Shown here piece by piece: positions 7,978 to 16,035 of a stretch of 51,128 bases of DNA. The translations under genes and the position numbers were made by a program. A model generated the notes under the pieces. The model did not search any database, was not told the DNA's origin, and saw nothing but the letters and a program-made list of their open reading frames with translations. Source of the DNA: Nocardioides malaquae (GTDB taxonomy: Bacteria > Actinomycetota > Actinomycetes > Propionibacteriales > Nocardioidaceae); assembly GCF_015070385.1 (NCBI RefSeq), contig NZ_JADCSA010000017.1:1-51128 (forward strand). Reading direction: 5' to 3'. Each line of letters opens with the position of its first letter. Positions within the stretch are counted from its first letter, which is position 1.

Positions 7978-8785
7978 CGGACCTTTGGCTGCCCACGTCG
8001 ACCCGGAGCTGATCGCCGCGATGGCGATGGGCGAGCCGGTCGACGCGGAGGTCAGCGACCACGTCGGCGCCTGCGCCGTCTGTGGTGACGAGCTCGTCGC
8101 TCTCTCCGAGACGCTGGCGCTGGTCGGCGGCGCCGAGCAGGCCTTCGTCGCCCCGCCCCCGTCGGTCTGGGAGGGCATCGCGGCCCAGATCGCCGCTGAC
8201 GAGCAGGCGCACGCGGCCGGTGCGCCCGCCCGCACGGCTACCACGCCGCCGCCCAGCGCGACCCCCGGTGCCGCCACGCTCCCGGTGGGCGAGGACGGGC
8301 CGACGGCGACCGTGACCCCGTTGCGCCGCTTCGCCAAGGTGCCGGCCTGGGCCGCTGCGGTGGCTGCCTCGGTCACCCTGGTCGCCGGTGTCGGGGTGGG
8401 AGCGATGATCGCCTCGCCCGACGACGAGGAGACTCCCGCCCCGCAGGCCCAGGTGCTGGGCAGCGCCGCCCTCACCACCCTCGACGACGCAGCCGAGGAC
8501 CGGGGTGCCGCGCAGGTGCGCCGCCACGACGACCGCGTCGTGCTGCACGTGGAGGCCTCCGACCTGGGTGGCCCCGACGGCACCCGCGAGGTGTGGCTGA
8601 TCAACGTCGACGGCAGCCGGATGGTCTCCCTGGGCCTCCTGCCCCCCGGTGAGGCCGGGGACTTCGACTTCCCCGAGCGGCTCCTGGAGCAGGGCTACCG
8701 GATCGTCGACATCTCCTACGAGCCCGACGACGGCGACCCCACCCACTCGGGCGACAGTCTGGCCCGCGGCACCATCGACGGCTGA
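7964..8785 (+). CDS. Anti-sigma factor, RskA family with zinc-binding motif
   Basis: A 273-residue single-pass membrane protein that should hold the upstream sigma factor inactive. The N-terminal cytosolic domain has HVGACAVC near residue 31, the HxxxCxxC zinc anti-sigma motif. A proline/alanine-rich linker follows, then a membrane segment near residues 126-147 (PAWAAAVAASVTLVAGVGVG). The extracytoplasmic C-terminal part (HVEASDLGGPDGTREVWLIN, then VSLGLLPPG) matches the RskA domain. The start overlaps the sigma gene by 14 nt, and no Shine-Dalgarno sequence is needed if translation is coupled. Release of the sigma factor probably needs regulated proteolysis, as known for this family. Confidence 0.88.
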   Translation: MSSPDGPLAAHVDPELIAAMAMGEPVDAEVSDHVGACAVCGDELVALSETLALVGGAEQAFVAPPPSVWEGIAAQIAADEQAHAAGAPARTATTPPPSATPGAATLPVGEDGPTATVTPLRRFAKVPAWAAAVAASVTLVAGVGVGAMIASPDDEETPAPQAQVLGSAALTTLDDAAEDRGAAQVRRHDDRVVLHVEASDLGGPDGTREVWLINVDGSRMVSLGLLPPGEAGDFDFPERLLEQGYRIVDISYEPDDGDPTHSGDSLARGTIDG

Positions 8786-8790
8786 GGACG

Positions 8791-9813
8791 TCAGGAGCCG
8801 AGGCGCGCCAGGATCCAGTCCACGGCCTCGCTGGGGGCGTACGCGGGTCGCATCGTGCCGGAGTGGTGGGTGGGCCAGCGACGGTGCGTGACCTGGACGC
8901 CGGCCCGGCGGTAGGCCGCGACGAGTCGGGTGGTCAGCGGCGCGGGGGCGACCTCGTCGAAACGCGCGGAGTCGATCCGCACCGGCACGCGCGGCACCAG
9001 CCGGGCCACCTCGTTGTCGCGCATCACTGCGAAGAGGGCGCGGTAGAGCTCCGGGGAGGCGATGCGGCGCGGCGGCAGCGCGCCCCATGAGTCGTCGCGG
9101 GCCAGGTCGGTGAGGCAGCGCTGGGTCAGGTGCGGCCACAGGGCGTCGGCCTCCGGCCCCAGGCCGTCGCTGGCGAGCAGGTCGGCGACCTCCTCGGAGA
9201 CGGTGCTGGCCCCCAGCAGCATCAGCCCGATCAGGGCGCTGACCACGCCGAACCCGGGCGGCACCACCGGCAGCCGCGCCGAGAGGCCGATGGTGCGGTC
9301 CATCCGGGTGACCGGCGCGAAGGCCGCCACGCCGAGCAACGGCACCGGCCAGCTCGGCTGGACGGCGGAGTGCAGCGCCGCCACCGACCCCTCCGAGTGA
9401 CCAGCGCTGACCCACCGGTCGCCGATCCGGTCGTCGAAGGTCTGTCGGGCGGCGACCATGTCGACGACGCTACGGGCCAGGGGTTCCCCGATCAGGTAGG
9501 GGTGGGTGCCCGGGCTGCCCAGCCCGAGGTAGTCGGGCCGCAGCACCGCGACGCCCTGGGCCAGCAGGGCGTCGCAGAGCGCGTCACCCTGCGACATCCG
9601 CCGCCACTCGAGGTGGTCCGGGGAGCCGGTGCTGGGGGCGCTGGTGGCGCCCGCGCCGGTCGTCATGTGGCCATAGCTGACCACCGGCCAGCCACCGGCG
9701 GGCGGCGCGGTGTGGGGCAGGTGGACCAACCCGGTCAGCGTGACCGGGGCGCCGTCGAGGTCGGTCGAGGGGTAGCTGACCGGTTGGCTGCTTCCGTGCT
9801 GCATCAGGTCCAT
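8791..9813 (-). CDS. Alpha/beta hydrolase, secretory-lipase-like
   Basis: A 340-residue alpha/beta hydrolase related to secretory lipases of the LIP type. The nucleophile elbow AGHSEGSVAAL lies near residue 138, with Ser in GHSEG. A likely acid residue is the Asp in RIDSARFDE, and the histidine is in THHSG near the C-terminus. The early VSYGHMTTG fits the oxyanion region. No signal peptide is visible, unlike most lipases of this class, so a cytosolic esterase is possible. ATG 9813 is preferred over GTG 9822 because GGGAGGGG lies 9 nt before the ATG but abuts the GTG. It follows the M28-like gene on the same strand by 31 nt and may share its transcript. Confidence 0.8.
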   Translation of the reverse strand: MDLMQHGSSQPVSYPSTDLDGAPVTLTGLVHLPHTAPPAGGWPVVSYGHMTTGAGATSAPSTGSPDHLEWRRMSQGDALCDALLAQGVAVLRPDYLGLGSPGTHPYLIGEPLARSVVDMVAARQTFDDRIGDRWVSAGHSEGSVAALHSAVQPSWPVPLLGVAAFAPVTRMDRTIGLSARLPVVPPGFGVVSALIGLMLLGASTVSEEVADLLASDGLGPEADALWPHLTQRCLTDLARDDSWGALPPRRIASPELYRALFAVMRDNEVARLVPRVPVRIDSARFDEVAPAPLTTRLVAAYRRAGVQVTHRRWPTHHSGTMRPAYAPSEAVDWILARLGS

Positions 9814-9844
9814 CTGGATCACCCCTCCCGTCCGCCGTAGTGGT

Positions 9845-11284
9845 TCACCAGCGCCCGCGGGGCAGCCGACGTCGTACGCCGCGGGGCAGCCACCCGATGC
9901 GGCTTCCGCGCACCGAGTCGACGCGGTCCACGACGTCGGCGAAGTATCGCGCGACCGGGAGGAGTTGGTCCACGTCGACCTTCGACATGTCGTCGGCGTC
10001 GGCGTAGAGGTAGAGCGGCCCCGAGATCAGGCTGACGACCGGCACGCCCGACACCAGGCTGAAGGAGGCGTCGGTGGGGATGCCGAGGCGACCCCACTCC
10101 AGGGGGCGCGCGTTGAGCAGGGTGGTGCCGGCCAGGCCGTGGCGCCGCAGGCCGCGGGCCAGGTGCCAGGCCAGCCTGGGGGAGAGGTTCTCGAAGATGC
10201 CTCGGGGTTCGGTCTGCCCGGTCGTGGCGAAGCCGTCGCCCTTCTCGCTGGCCACGGCGCGCAGGCCGACGTGCTCGACGGTGAGGTTGAGCACGAGGTC
10301 GTAGGGGCTGTCGGGGTCGAGGGCGTAGCGGCGGGCGAACTCCTGGTGGGCCTGGTAGCCGGTGAAGTGGGTGTCGAAGGTGACGAAGAGCAACGTCTTC
10401 TCCCGCACCTCCCCGGTGGCGGCGCGCGCACCGAAGTGCTCGGCCAGGGCGATCACCTCGGCGGTGCCGGTGCCGTCCTCGACCGCGCCCGGCCCGATCG
10501 AGTCGTGGTGGGACTGGACCATCACCGTCTCGGTGCTGCGACCCGGCAGGACCCCGATCACGGTGCGTGAGGTGACGGCCTCGCGCTCGGCGGCCAGGTC
10601 GAGGGTGGCGGTGGCGGGCTGCCCGGCGCGGTCGGCCTTCCGCATCGCGGCGCGCACCGTGGCGCCACCCAGGCGGGTGACCCACGCGCCGGGCAGCTCC
10701 AGGAGCGTCCGGCGGTAGTACTCGTTGTGGTAGCTCAACGACTCCGGGTAGTCCTTCAGCACCCCGACGATCCCGACCGCACCACCGCGGGCGGCGTCAC
10801 GCGCCACCCGGCTGAGGTTGGTGACGTAGGGGTTGCGTGACGACAGCACCTCGCGGCGCAGCATCCGTCGACCCGGGTCGTGGAGCCACTCCGCCAGCGG
10901 CAGGAGGTGGGCCGTGGTCATGTCGAAGGTCAGGTCGAAGAGCACGATCCGCCCGGTCACGTCGTGCTCGCCGACCGCGGTGCCGACGTCGATGAGCGGT
11001 GCGGTGACGGGGGTGTCCAGCAGAGTCCCGACGGCGTCGGTGGCCCGCAGCGCGGAGTGCAGGACGGGCGCACAGGCCACGTCCTCGTCGGCCACCGTGA
11101 GGTGGCAGCGGGTCGCGCGCCAGGCGTACGACGGCACGTGCATCTCGTGGACGTCGCTCAGTCCGGCGCGGGTGAAGCGGTCGGCGACGTAGGCGGCGGC
11201 GCGTTCGCCGCCGGGGGTCCCGGTGGCTCGGGGTGCGAGGTCGACGAGGTCCTGGACGGTGGCGAGGATCGAGTGCGTGTCCAT
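9845..11284 (-). CDS. M28-type aminopeptidase-like protein with altered metal site
   Basis: A 479-residue protein with the M28 zinc-peptidase fold. An early segment (about residues 90-230) looks like an inserted PA domain. QSHHDSIGPGAVEDGTG near 275-290 keeps the first metal ligands HxD and the bridging Asp. The usual catalytic Glu-Glu pair is absent: the matching segment reads FVTFDTHFTGYQ. The later NLD motif reads NLTVEHVG, and the C-terminal His ligand position reads GPLYLYADADD. Activity may therefore be lost or changed. ATG 11284 is the start because TAGGTT lies 7 nt upstream; a TTG three codons earlier overlaps that promoter. No signal peptide is seen. An AsnC-type regulator is divergent from it. 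Confidence 0.78.
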   Translation of the reverse strand: MDTHSILATVQDLVDLAPRATGTPGGERAAAYVADRFTRAGLSDVHEMHVPSYAWRATRCHLTVADEDVACAPVLHSALRATDAVGTLLDTPVTAPLIDVGTAVGEHDVTGRIVLFDLTFDMTTAHLLPLAEWLHDPGRRMLRREVLSSRNPYVTNLSRVARDAARGGAVGIVGVLKDYPESLSYHNEYYRRTLLELPGAWVTRLGGATVRAAMRKADRAGQPATATLDLAAEREAVTSRTVIGVLPGRSTETVMVQSHHDSIGPGAVEDGTGTAEVIALAEHFGARAATGEVREKTLLFVTFDTHFTGYQAHQEFARRYALDPDSPYDLVLNLTVEHVGLRAVASEKGDGFATTGQTEPRGIFENLSPRLAWHLARGLRRHGLAGTTLLNARPLEWGRLGIPTDASFSLVSGVPVVSLISGPLYLYADADDMSKVDVDQLLPVARYFADVVDRVDSVRGSRIGWLPRGVRRRLPRGRW

Positions 11285-11291
11285 GGTCGGC

Positions 11292-11297
11292 AACCTA
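11292..11297 (-). promoter_or_regulatory. -10 element of the M28-like gene (leaderless)
   Basis: Minus-strand TAGGTT, 7 nt, ATG 11284. Confidence 0.5.
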
Positions 11298-11360
11298 GGA
11301 CTTGGATGAGGTCGGGGGCTCAGCGTGCAAGAAATCCATGCTCTCTGGCCGCTGGCTCGC

Positions 11361-11366
11361 TAGCAT
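11361..11366 (+). promoter_or_regulatory. -10 element of the mini-ORF and AsnC-type regulator
   Basis: TAGCAT, 6 nt, ATG 11373. The spacing matches the leaderless genes of this window, but the ATG opens a six-codon frame and not the regulator itself. Confidence 0.45.
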
Positions 11367-11372
11367 TCGTGC

Positions 11373-11393
11373 ATGGCGGCGGGGAGACGGTGA
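11373..11393 (+). CDS. Leaderless six-codon mini-ORF before the AsnC-type regulator
   Basis: The frame encodes MAAGRR and stops at TGA 11391-11393. Its stop overlaps the GTG start of the regulator as GTGA. Position after the -10 element fits a leaderless start. It would couple translation of the regulator to that of the leader peptide. Similar leaderless mini-ORFs are known in mycobacteria; here it is a prediction. Confidence 0.3.
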   Translation: MAAGRR

Positions 11394-12376
11394 GTAGCGA
11401 CCCGCGCGACCAGCTGTTGGCGGAGGTTGACCTGGCGCTCGTGCACGCCCTCCAGGTCAACGCCCGCGCCCCGTGGGCCCGGATCGCCGAGGTGATCGGC
11501 GTCGACCCGGCGACCGCGGCCCGTCGCTGGGCGGCGATCAACGCCCGCGGTGCGGCCTGGTTCGCGGTGTGGCCCACCCCGGAGCGACACGCAGCGCGCA
11601 GCGACGCCGCCCTCGTGCGGGTCGCGGCCCGGATCACCCCCGAGGCGGCCGACGCCTGGTGTCGTACCCCATGGGTCCTGGCCGTCGAGCGCACCAGCGT
11701 CGGCACCCAGGCCTTCGTTGTCGGTCACGGTGGGTTGGCTGCCCTCGAGCAGCGCATCCACGACCTCGTCGCTCTGGTCGACGACCCGGGACCGGTCCAC
11801 GTGGAGTACGCCGCCGCGGTGCCCCGCGACGACTCGTCGTGGCGGCTGCGCGTGCTCTCCGCCACCCAGGTCCGCGACCTGTCCGAGTCCCGTACGCCCG
11901 GCCTGCGCGCCCCGGGCGAGGAGGCGGCCGCCGAGGTCACCGCGCTGTTGCGCGAGGACGCCCGGATGACGTGGGGGGCGATGGCGGCCCGGATGGGGGT
12001 GCGCGACGCGACGGCGCGACGCACCGTCGAGCGGGTGCTGGCCCACGGGCTCGTCCGGCTGGGTTGTGACGTGGCGATGCCGGCCGTGGGGCTGGGGCGG
12101 GGCGTGGTGGTGCGGGCCCGCGCGACCCCCGACTTCGACCCCGAGGTCCTGGTGCGCTCCCCGTCGGTGCACCGGGTCCTGCGCCTGGTCGGTCCGGCGG
12201 AGTGGACGGTGAGCTGCCGGTTCACCTCGTTGACCGAGCTCGACGCGGTGGAGCGGGCGTGGGGGCCGGGCATCGAGGTGGTCGACCGCTGGACCGTGAC
12301 CGCGGCGCTCAAGCGCAACGGCCACCTGCTCGACTCCTCAGGCCGGTCGACCGGTGAGGTCGACGTCGACTGGTGA
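11390..12376 (+). CDS. Lrp/AsnC-family regulator with two HTH modules
   Basis: A 328-residue regulator, about twice the length of a simple Lrp protein. The first AsnC-type helix-turn-helix is at about residues 13-48 (VDLALVHALQVNARAPW, then AEVIGVDPATAARR). A second is near 185-220 (TALLREDARMTWGAMAARMG, then DATARRTVERV). Ligand-binding AsnC-type segments appear to follow each. GTG 11390 is chosen because GGGGAG precedes it and the first HTH begins a few residues later; GTG 11369 is an alternative. It is divergent from the M28-like gene and may control it. Its last 39 nt overlap the 3' end of the convergent MFS gene. Confidence 0.82.
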   Translation: MSSDPRDQLLAEVDLALVHALQVNARAPWARIAEVIGVDPATAARRWAAINARGAAWFAVWPTPERHAARSDAALVRVAARITPEAADAWCRTPWVLAVERTSVGTQAFVVGHGGLAALEQRIHDLVALVDDPGPVHVEYAAAVPRDDSSWRLRVLSATQVRDLSESRTPGLRAPGEEAAAEVTALLREDARMTWGAMAARMGVRDATARRTVERVLAHGLVRLGCDVAMPAVGLGRGVVVRARATPDFDPEVLVRSPSVHRVLRLVGPAEWTVSCRFTSLTELDAVERAWGPGIEVVDRWTVTAALKRNGHLLDSSGRSTGEVDVDW

Positions 12377-13705
12377 GGCAGCTGCCGCGCGAAGCTCGGC
12401 GTCGAGGCCGTAGCGACTGATCGCCACCAGGCTCAGCGCCACCAGCAGCGCCGGCACCCAGGTGACCCCGGCCACGATGGCGTCGAGGGCCTGGGCGTCC
12501 TGGGTGGTGGCCCCGGGCTCGTAGCCGCCCAGCTGGAGCACCAGGCCGTAGGCGAAGGGGCCGGCGGCGAAGCCGAGCAGCTCGAATCCCGACCAGGTGC
12601 CGGTGAGCACGCCGATCCGGTTCTGCCCGGAGGTCCGGGCGTCGTGGGCGGCCACGTCCGGCAGCATCGCGAGCGGGAAGAGCTGGGCGCCGGCATAGCC
12701 GATCCCGACCACCGCCGACCCGGCGAGCAGTGCCGCGATCGATCCGCCGCGGGCAGCGGTGAGGCCGACGAGGCCGACGACCAGCACCACCGAGGTCGCC
12801 ACCAGACCGGTCTTCTTCGACCAGCGCCGCCCGACCCGGCCCCACAGTGGCGCGAACACCACGGCAGGGGCCACGAAGGCGACCATCGCCCCGGTCGCCG
12901 CCCAGGAGGTCTCCATGACGTGGGTGGCGGTGTAGCTGATGCCGGCCAGCACCATCGTCATCGCGACGGCCTGTAGCACGAAGCCGGTCAGCAGTGTGCG
13001 GGCGTGCGGGTTGTCCAGCGCCATCCGGACCTGCTCGGTCAGCGATGCCGTGGGCAGCGGGTCACGGGTCAGGGTGGCGTTTCGGGTGCCCCACCACACG
13101 CCCACGGACCCGAGCAGGATCAGCACCGCCATCACGGCGGCCATCAAGCGGTAGCCTGCCGCGCCGTCGAGCGCGGCGACCAGCAGCGGAGCGCCGCCGC
13201 CCGACAGCATGATCGTGACGGTGATGACGATGACCCGCCACGTCATCAGCCGGGTGCGTTCGTCGTAGTCGTCGGTGATCTCCGCCGACATCGCCAGGTA
13301 GGGGACTTGGAAGAAGGCATACGCGGTCGCGCACGCCAAGTAGACGCCGACCACCCACGCGGTGGCGATCCCGGCGTGGGTCGTCGGTCCGGAGAAGACC
13401 ATCGCGAAGCCGAACGCCATCAGCGCCCCGGCGCGCAGCAGGAAGGGCCGGCGCCGACCGGCCGGGTTCGTGGACCGGTCGGAGATGCGCCCGGCCACCG
13501 GGTTGAGCAGGAAGTCCCACGCCTTCGGCACGAAGACCACCAGACCGGCCAGGGCGGCGCCGATGCCGATCACGTCGGTCAGGTAGGGCATCAACAGGAT
13601 GCCGGGCACGGTGCCGAAGGTGCCGGAGGCGACACCGCCCAGGGCGTACCCGCGCACGGTCGCGGCGGGCAGGGGCGCGGGTGAGGCGGGTGAGGCCTGG
13701 GGCAT
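12338..13705 (-). CDS. MFS transporter, GPH/MFS_2-like
   Basis: A 455-residue membrane protein with about twelve hydrophobic segments. The motif GRISDRSTNPAGRRRPFLL near residue 57 matches the loop 2-3 signature of the glycoside-pentoside-hexuronide:cation symporter group (MelB-like). YDERTRLMTWR near 150 also fits that group. The substrate cannot be deduced, and related actinobacterial proteins may move lipids instead of sugars. ATG 13705 lies 6 nt after TACGCT on the minus strand, which excludes a longer upstream frame. It is convergent with the AsnC-type gene and divergent from the acyl-CoA ligase gene. Confidence 0.85.
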   Translation of the reverse strand: MPQASPASPAPLPAATVRGYALGGVASGTFGTVPGILLMPYLTDVIGIGAALAGLVVFVPKAWDFLLNPVAGRISDRSTNPAGRRRPFLLRAGALMAFGFAMVFSGPTTHAGIATAWVVGVYLACATAYAFFQVPYLAMSAEITDDYDERTRLMTWRVIVITVTIMLSGGGAPLLVAALDGAAGYRLMAAVMAVLILLGSVGVWWGTRNATLTRDPLPTASLTEQVRMALDNPHARTLLTGFVLQAVAMTMVLAGISYTATHVMETSWAATGAMVAFVAPAVVFAPLWGRVGRRWSKKTGLVATSVVLVVGLVGLTAARGGSIAALLAGSAVVGIGYAGAQLFPLAMLPDVAAHDARTSGQNRIGVLTGTWSGFELLGFAAGPFAYGLVLQLGGYEPGATTQDAQALDAIVAGVTWVPALLVALSLVAISRYGLDAELRAAAASPVDVDLTGRPA

Positions 13706-13711
13706 GGCGCG

Positions 13712-13717
13712 AGCGTA
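13712..13717 (-). promoter_or_regulatory. -10 element of the MFS gene (leaderless)
   Basis: Minus-strand TACGCT, 6 nt, ATG 13705. Confidence 0.5.
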
Positions 13718-13862
13718 GGGAGCCGCGGGTCGGCGTACGAGATGTTGTGGCGAAGTCGGCGCCGTGGGGCGCTCGATTGCCGCAGATCGTCCATTTCTGT
13801 TCGTTCGTCGCATCGTTTCGCCCCGGCGAGCGCGGGGATGGCAACAGTGTGGTGTGGGCCAC

Positions 13863-13868
13863 TAGATT
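13863..13868 (+). promoter_or_regulatory. -10 element of the acyl-CoA ligase gene (leaderless)
   Basis: TAGATT, 7 nt, ATG 13876. Confidence 0.55.
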
Positions 13869-13875
13869 CGTCGCC

Positions 13876-15435
13876 ATGACGAACCTCGCGTCCCTGCTGA
13901 CCGACACCGCCGACCGTCACCCCGAGCGCACCGCCATCGTCATCGGCGACATGCGACTGACGTACGCCCAGCTCAACCAGTACAGCGACTTCCTGGCCGC
14001 GGCGCTCGCCGCCCGCGGGGTCGGGCCGGGCGACAAGGTGGCGCTGACCTGCCCGAACCTGCCCTACTTCACGATCGCCTACTACGCGATCCTCAAGGCC
14101 GGCGGCACCGTCGTCCCGCTCAACGTGCTGCTCAAGGGTCGGGAGGTGGCCTACCACCTGGCCGACTCCGACGCGAAGGTGCACCTCTGCTTCGAGGGGA
14201 CCGACGACCTGCCGATGGGTCGCGAGGGCCTGGCGGGCTTCGAGGCCACCGACGGCTGCGAGCACTTCGTCGTCATCACGGCCGACCTCAACGCGGCCTC
14301 GCCGTTCGAGGGGCACCCCACGCTGATGCAGGTGATCGGCGAAGGCATGTCGGCCCCGGTACCCGCCGTGGAGGTGGCCGACGACGACACCGCGGTCATC
14401 CTCTACACCTCCGGCACCACCGGCCAGCCCAAGGGCGCAGAGCTGACCCACGCCAACATGCGTTCCAACGCCCTCACCTCCGACCGGCTCTTCGGTGCCG
14501 ACGCGGACAACCCGGACACCTACCTCTGCGTGCTGCCGCTCTTCCACTCCTTCGGCCAGACGGTGATCCAGAACAGCGCCGTCGCCTTCGGCGGCACCAT
14601 CGTGATGCTGCCCCGCTTCGAGGCCGAGGCCGCGCTCCAGCTCATGGCCAAGGAGCAGATCACCTTCTTCGCCGGCGTCCCGACGATGTACTGGGGTCTG
14701 CTGGGCGTGCTCGACGACTCCGGGGTCGACGTCCAGGCGCTCGCCGAGCGGTTGCGGGTCGCCGTCTCCGGCGGCGCGGCGCTGCCCGTCGAGGTGCACC
14801 GCGAGTTCGAGCGTCGTTTCGGGGTCACGATCCTCGAGGGCTACGGCCTCTCGGAGACCTCGCCGGTGGCGAGCTTCTCGAAGTTCGGTGAGCCGGCCCG
14901 GGTCGGCTCCATCGGGCCCGTCATCCCCGACGTGGAGATGAAGCTCATCAGCCCGCAGCCGGGGGAGTGGAGCGAGGTCGCGGCCGGCGAGGTCGGCGAG
15001 ATCGCGATCAAGGGCCCCAACGTGATGAAGGGCTACTACAAGCGTCCGGAGGCGACCGCCGAGGCGATCAAGGACGGCTGGTTCCGCACCGGCGACCTGG
15101 CCCGCGTCGACGACGACGGCTGGTACTACATCGTCGACCGCACCAAGGACCTCATCATCCGCGGCGGCTACAACGTCTACCCGCGCGAGATCGAGGAGGT
15201 GCTGCTGACCCACCCCGACGTCTCGCTGGCCGCGGTGATCGGCGTGCCCCACGACACCCACGGCGAGGAGATCAAGGCGGTCGTCATCAAGAACCCGGGC
15301 TCCGCGTTGACCGAGGACGAGCTGGTCGCTTGGGGCAAGGAGCAGATGGCGGCCTACAAGTACCCCCGCATCGTCGAGTTCCGCGACTCCTTGCCGATGA
15401 CCGCCACCGGCAAGATCCTCAAGCGCGAGCTCTGA
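13876..15435 (+). CDS. Long-chain fatty-acid-CoA ligase (ANL superfamily)
   Basis: A 519-residue adenylate-forming enzyme that activates a carboxylic acid with ATP and couples it to CoA. The P-loop-like motif ILYTSGTTGQPKGAEL is near residue 175, GYGLSETSP near 322, the hinge TGDLARVDDDGWYYIVDRTKDLI near 411, and the C-terminal catalytic lysine motif TATGKILKREL is at the end. It resembles FadD-type acyl-CoA synthetases of medium- or long-chain acids; chain length cannot be told from sequence. ATG 13876 is set by the -10 element 7 nt upstream; the open frame extends further 5' without a promoter. A long palindrome ends the transcript. Confidence 0.93.
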   Translation: MTNLASLLTDTADRHPERTAIVIGDMRLTYAQLNQYSDFLAAALAARGVGPGDKVALTCPNLPYFTIAYYAILKAGGTVVPLNVLLKGREVAYHLADSDAKVHLCFEGTDDLPMGREGLAGFEATDGCEHFVVITADLNAASPFEGHPTLMQVIGEGMSAPVPAVEVADDDTAVILYTSGTTGQPKGAELTHANMRSNALTSDRLFGADADNPDTYLCVLPLFHSFGQTVIQNSAVAFGGTIVMLPRFEAEAALQLMAKEQITFFAGVPTMYWGLLGVLDDSGVDVQALAERLRVAVSGGAALPVEVHREFERRFGVTILEGYGLSETSPVASFSKFGEPARVGSIGPVIPDVEMKLISPQPGEWSEVAAGEVGEIAIKGPNVMKGYYKRPEATAEAIKDGWFRTGDLARVDDDGWYYIVDRTKDLIIRGGYNVYPREIEEVLLTHPDVSLAAVIGVPHDTHGEEIKAVVIKNPGSALTEDELVAWGKEQMAAYKYPRIVEFRDSLPMTATGKILKREL

Positions 15436-15463
15436 GGGCGTACGCCCGGCGCTCGCGCCGCTC

Positions 15464-15507
15464 GCGTCATACGGACGGTGTCACCGGTGGCTCCGTCCGT
15501 ATGACGC
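15464..15507. terminator. 15-bp palindrome after the acyl-CoA ligase gene
   Basis: GCGTCATACGGACGG (15464-15478) pairs perfectly with CCGTCCGTATGACGC (15493-15507) across a 14-nt loop. The same core arms, GCGTCATACGG and CCGTATGACGC, recur in the hairpin at 45805-45858, so this is both a terminator and one copy of a dispersed repeat. Confidence 0.7.
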
Positions 15508-15535
15508 CAGACGCTGGGTGACGCCGAGGGCCACC

Positions 15536-15541
15536 TAGGCT
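15536..15541 (+). promoter_or_regulatory. -10 element of the small membrane protein gene (leaderless)
   Basis: TAGGCT, 7 nt, ATG 15549. Confidence 0.55.
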
Positions 15542-15548
15542 GTGGCCC

Positions 15549-15743
15549 ATGGGCAAGTACGTCGCACTCGCGCTGGGCATCGTGATGACCATGGCCGGGG
15601 CGCTGGTGGCCTTCCGGGCCTTCGGCTGGATCGAGGGCGGGGCCATGGAGGGCGAGCAGTTCTGGGGCACCACCGGGGCCATCCTGGCCGGTCTCGGTGT
15701 CGCACTGGTGGTCGTGGCGATCCGGCCGCCGCAGAGCCGATAG
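15549..15743 (+). CDS. Small two-helix membrane protein, unknown function
   Basis: A 64-residue protein with two hydrophobic helices, at about residues 4-24 (VALALGIVMTMAGALVAFRAF) and 41-59 (TTGAILAGLGVALVVVAI). A short polar loop with WIEGGAMEGEQFWG joins them. No known family is recognised. It lies just before purS, and its TAG stop forms the first half of the purS -10 element, so the two genes are physically locked together. Confidence 0.7.
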   Translation: MGKYVALALGIVMTMAGALVAFRAFGWIEGGAMEGEQFWGTTGAILAGLGVALVVVAIRPPQSR

Positions 15744-15746
15744 ACT
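15741..15746 (+). promoter_or_regulatory. -10 element of purS-purQ, built on the preceding stop codon
   Basis: TAGACT begins with the TAG stop of the small membrane protein gene. A 5' leader of about 30 nt with an AGGAG at 15772-15776 follows, so this transcript is not leaderless. Confidence 0.4.
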
Positions 15747-15783
15747 CCCCCGCGGAGATTCCCCCGCGCACAGGAGCAGCCCC

Positions 15784-16035
15784 GTGGCCACAGTCGTCGT
15801 CGACGTCATGCCGAAGCCCGAGATCCTCGACCCCCAGGGCAAGGCCGTCGCCGGCGCCCTCCCGAGGCTGGGCTTCGACGGTGTCGTCGACGTCCGCCAG
15901 GGCAAGCGGTTCGAGCTGACCTTCGAGGGCGAGGTGACCGACGCGGTCCTCGCCGAGGTCGCCCAGATGGCCGAGACGCTGCTCTCCAACCCGGTCATCG
16001 AAGACTTCCGCGTGCGCGTCGAGCAGGACGCCTGA
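15784..16035 (+). CDS. purS: Phosphoribosylformylglycinamidine synthase, PurS subunit
   Basis: The small 83-residue subunit that holds PurL and PurQ together in the three-part FGAM synthase. [21 protein letters not shown] near residue 11 and the C-terminal [12 protein letters not shown] are typical of PurS. GTG 15784 has AGGAG 7 nt upstream, so an upstream in-frame ATG is not used. Its stop overlaps the purQ start (TGATG), a one-base overlap that couples translation. Confidence 0.96.
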   Translation: MATVVVDVMPKPEILDPQGKAVAGALPRLGFDGVVDVRQGKRFELTFEGEVTDAVLAEVAQMAETLLSNPVIEDFRVRVEQDA

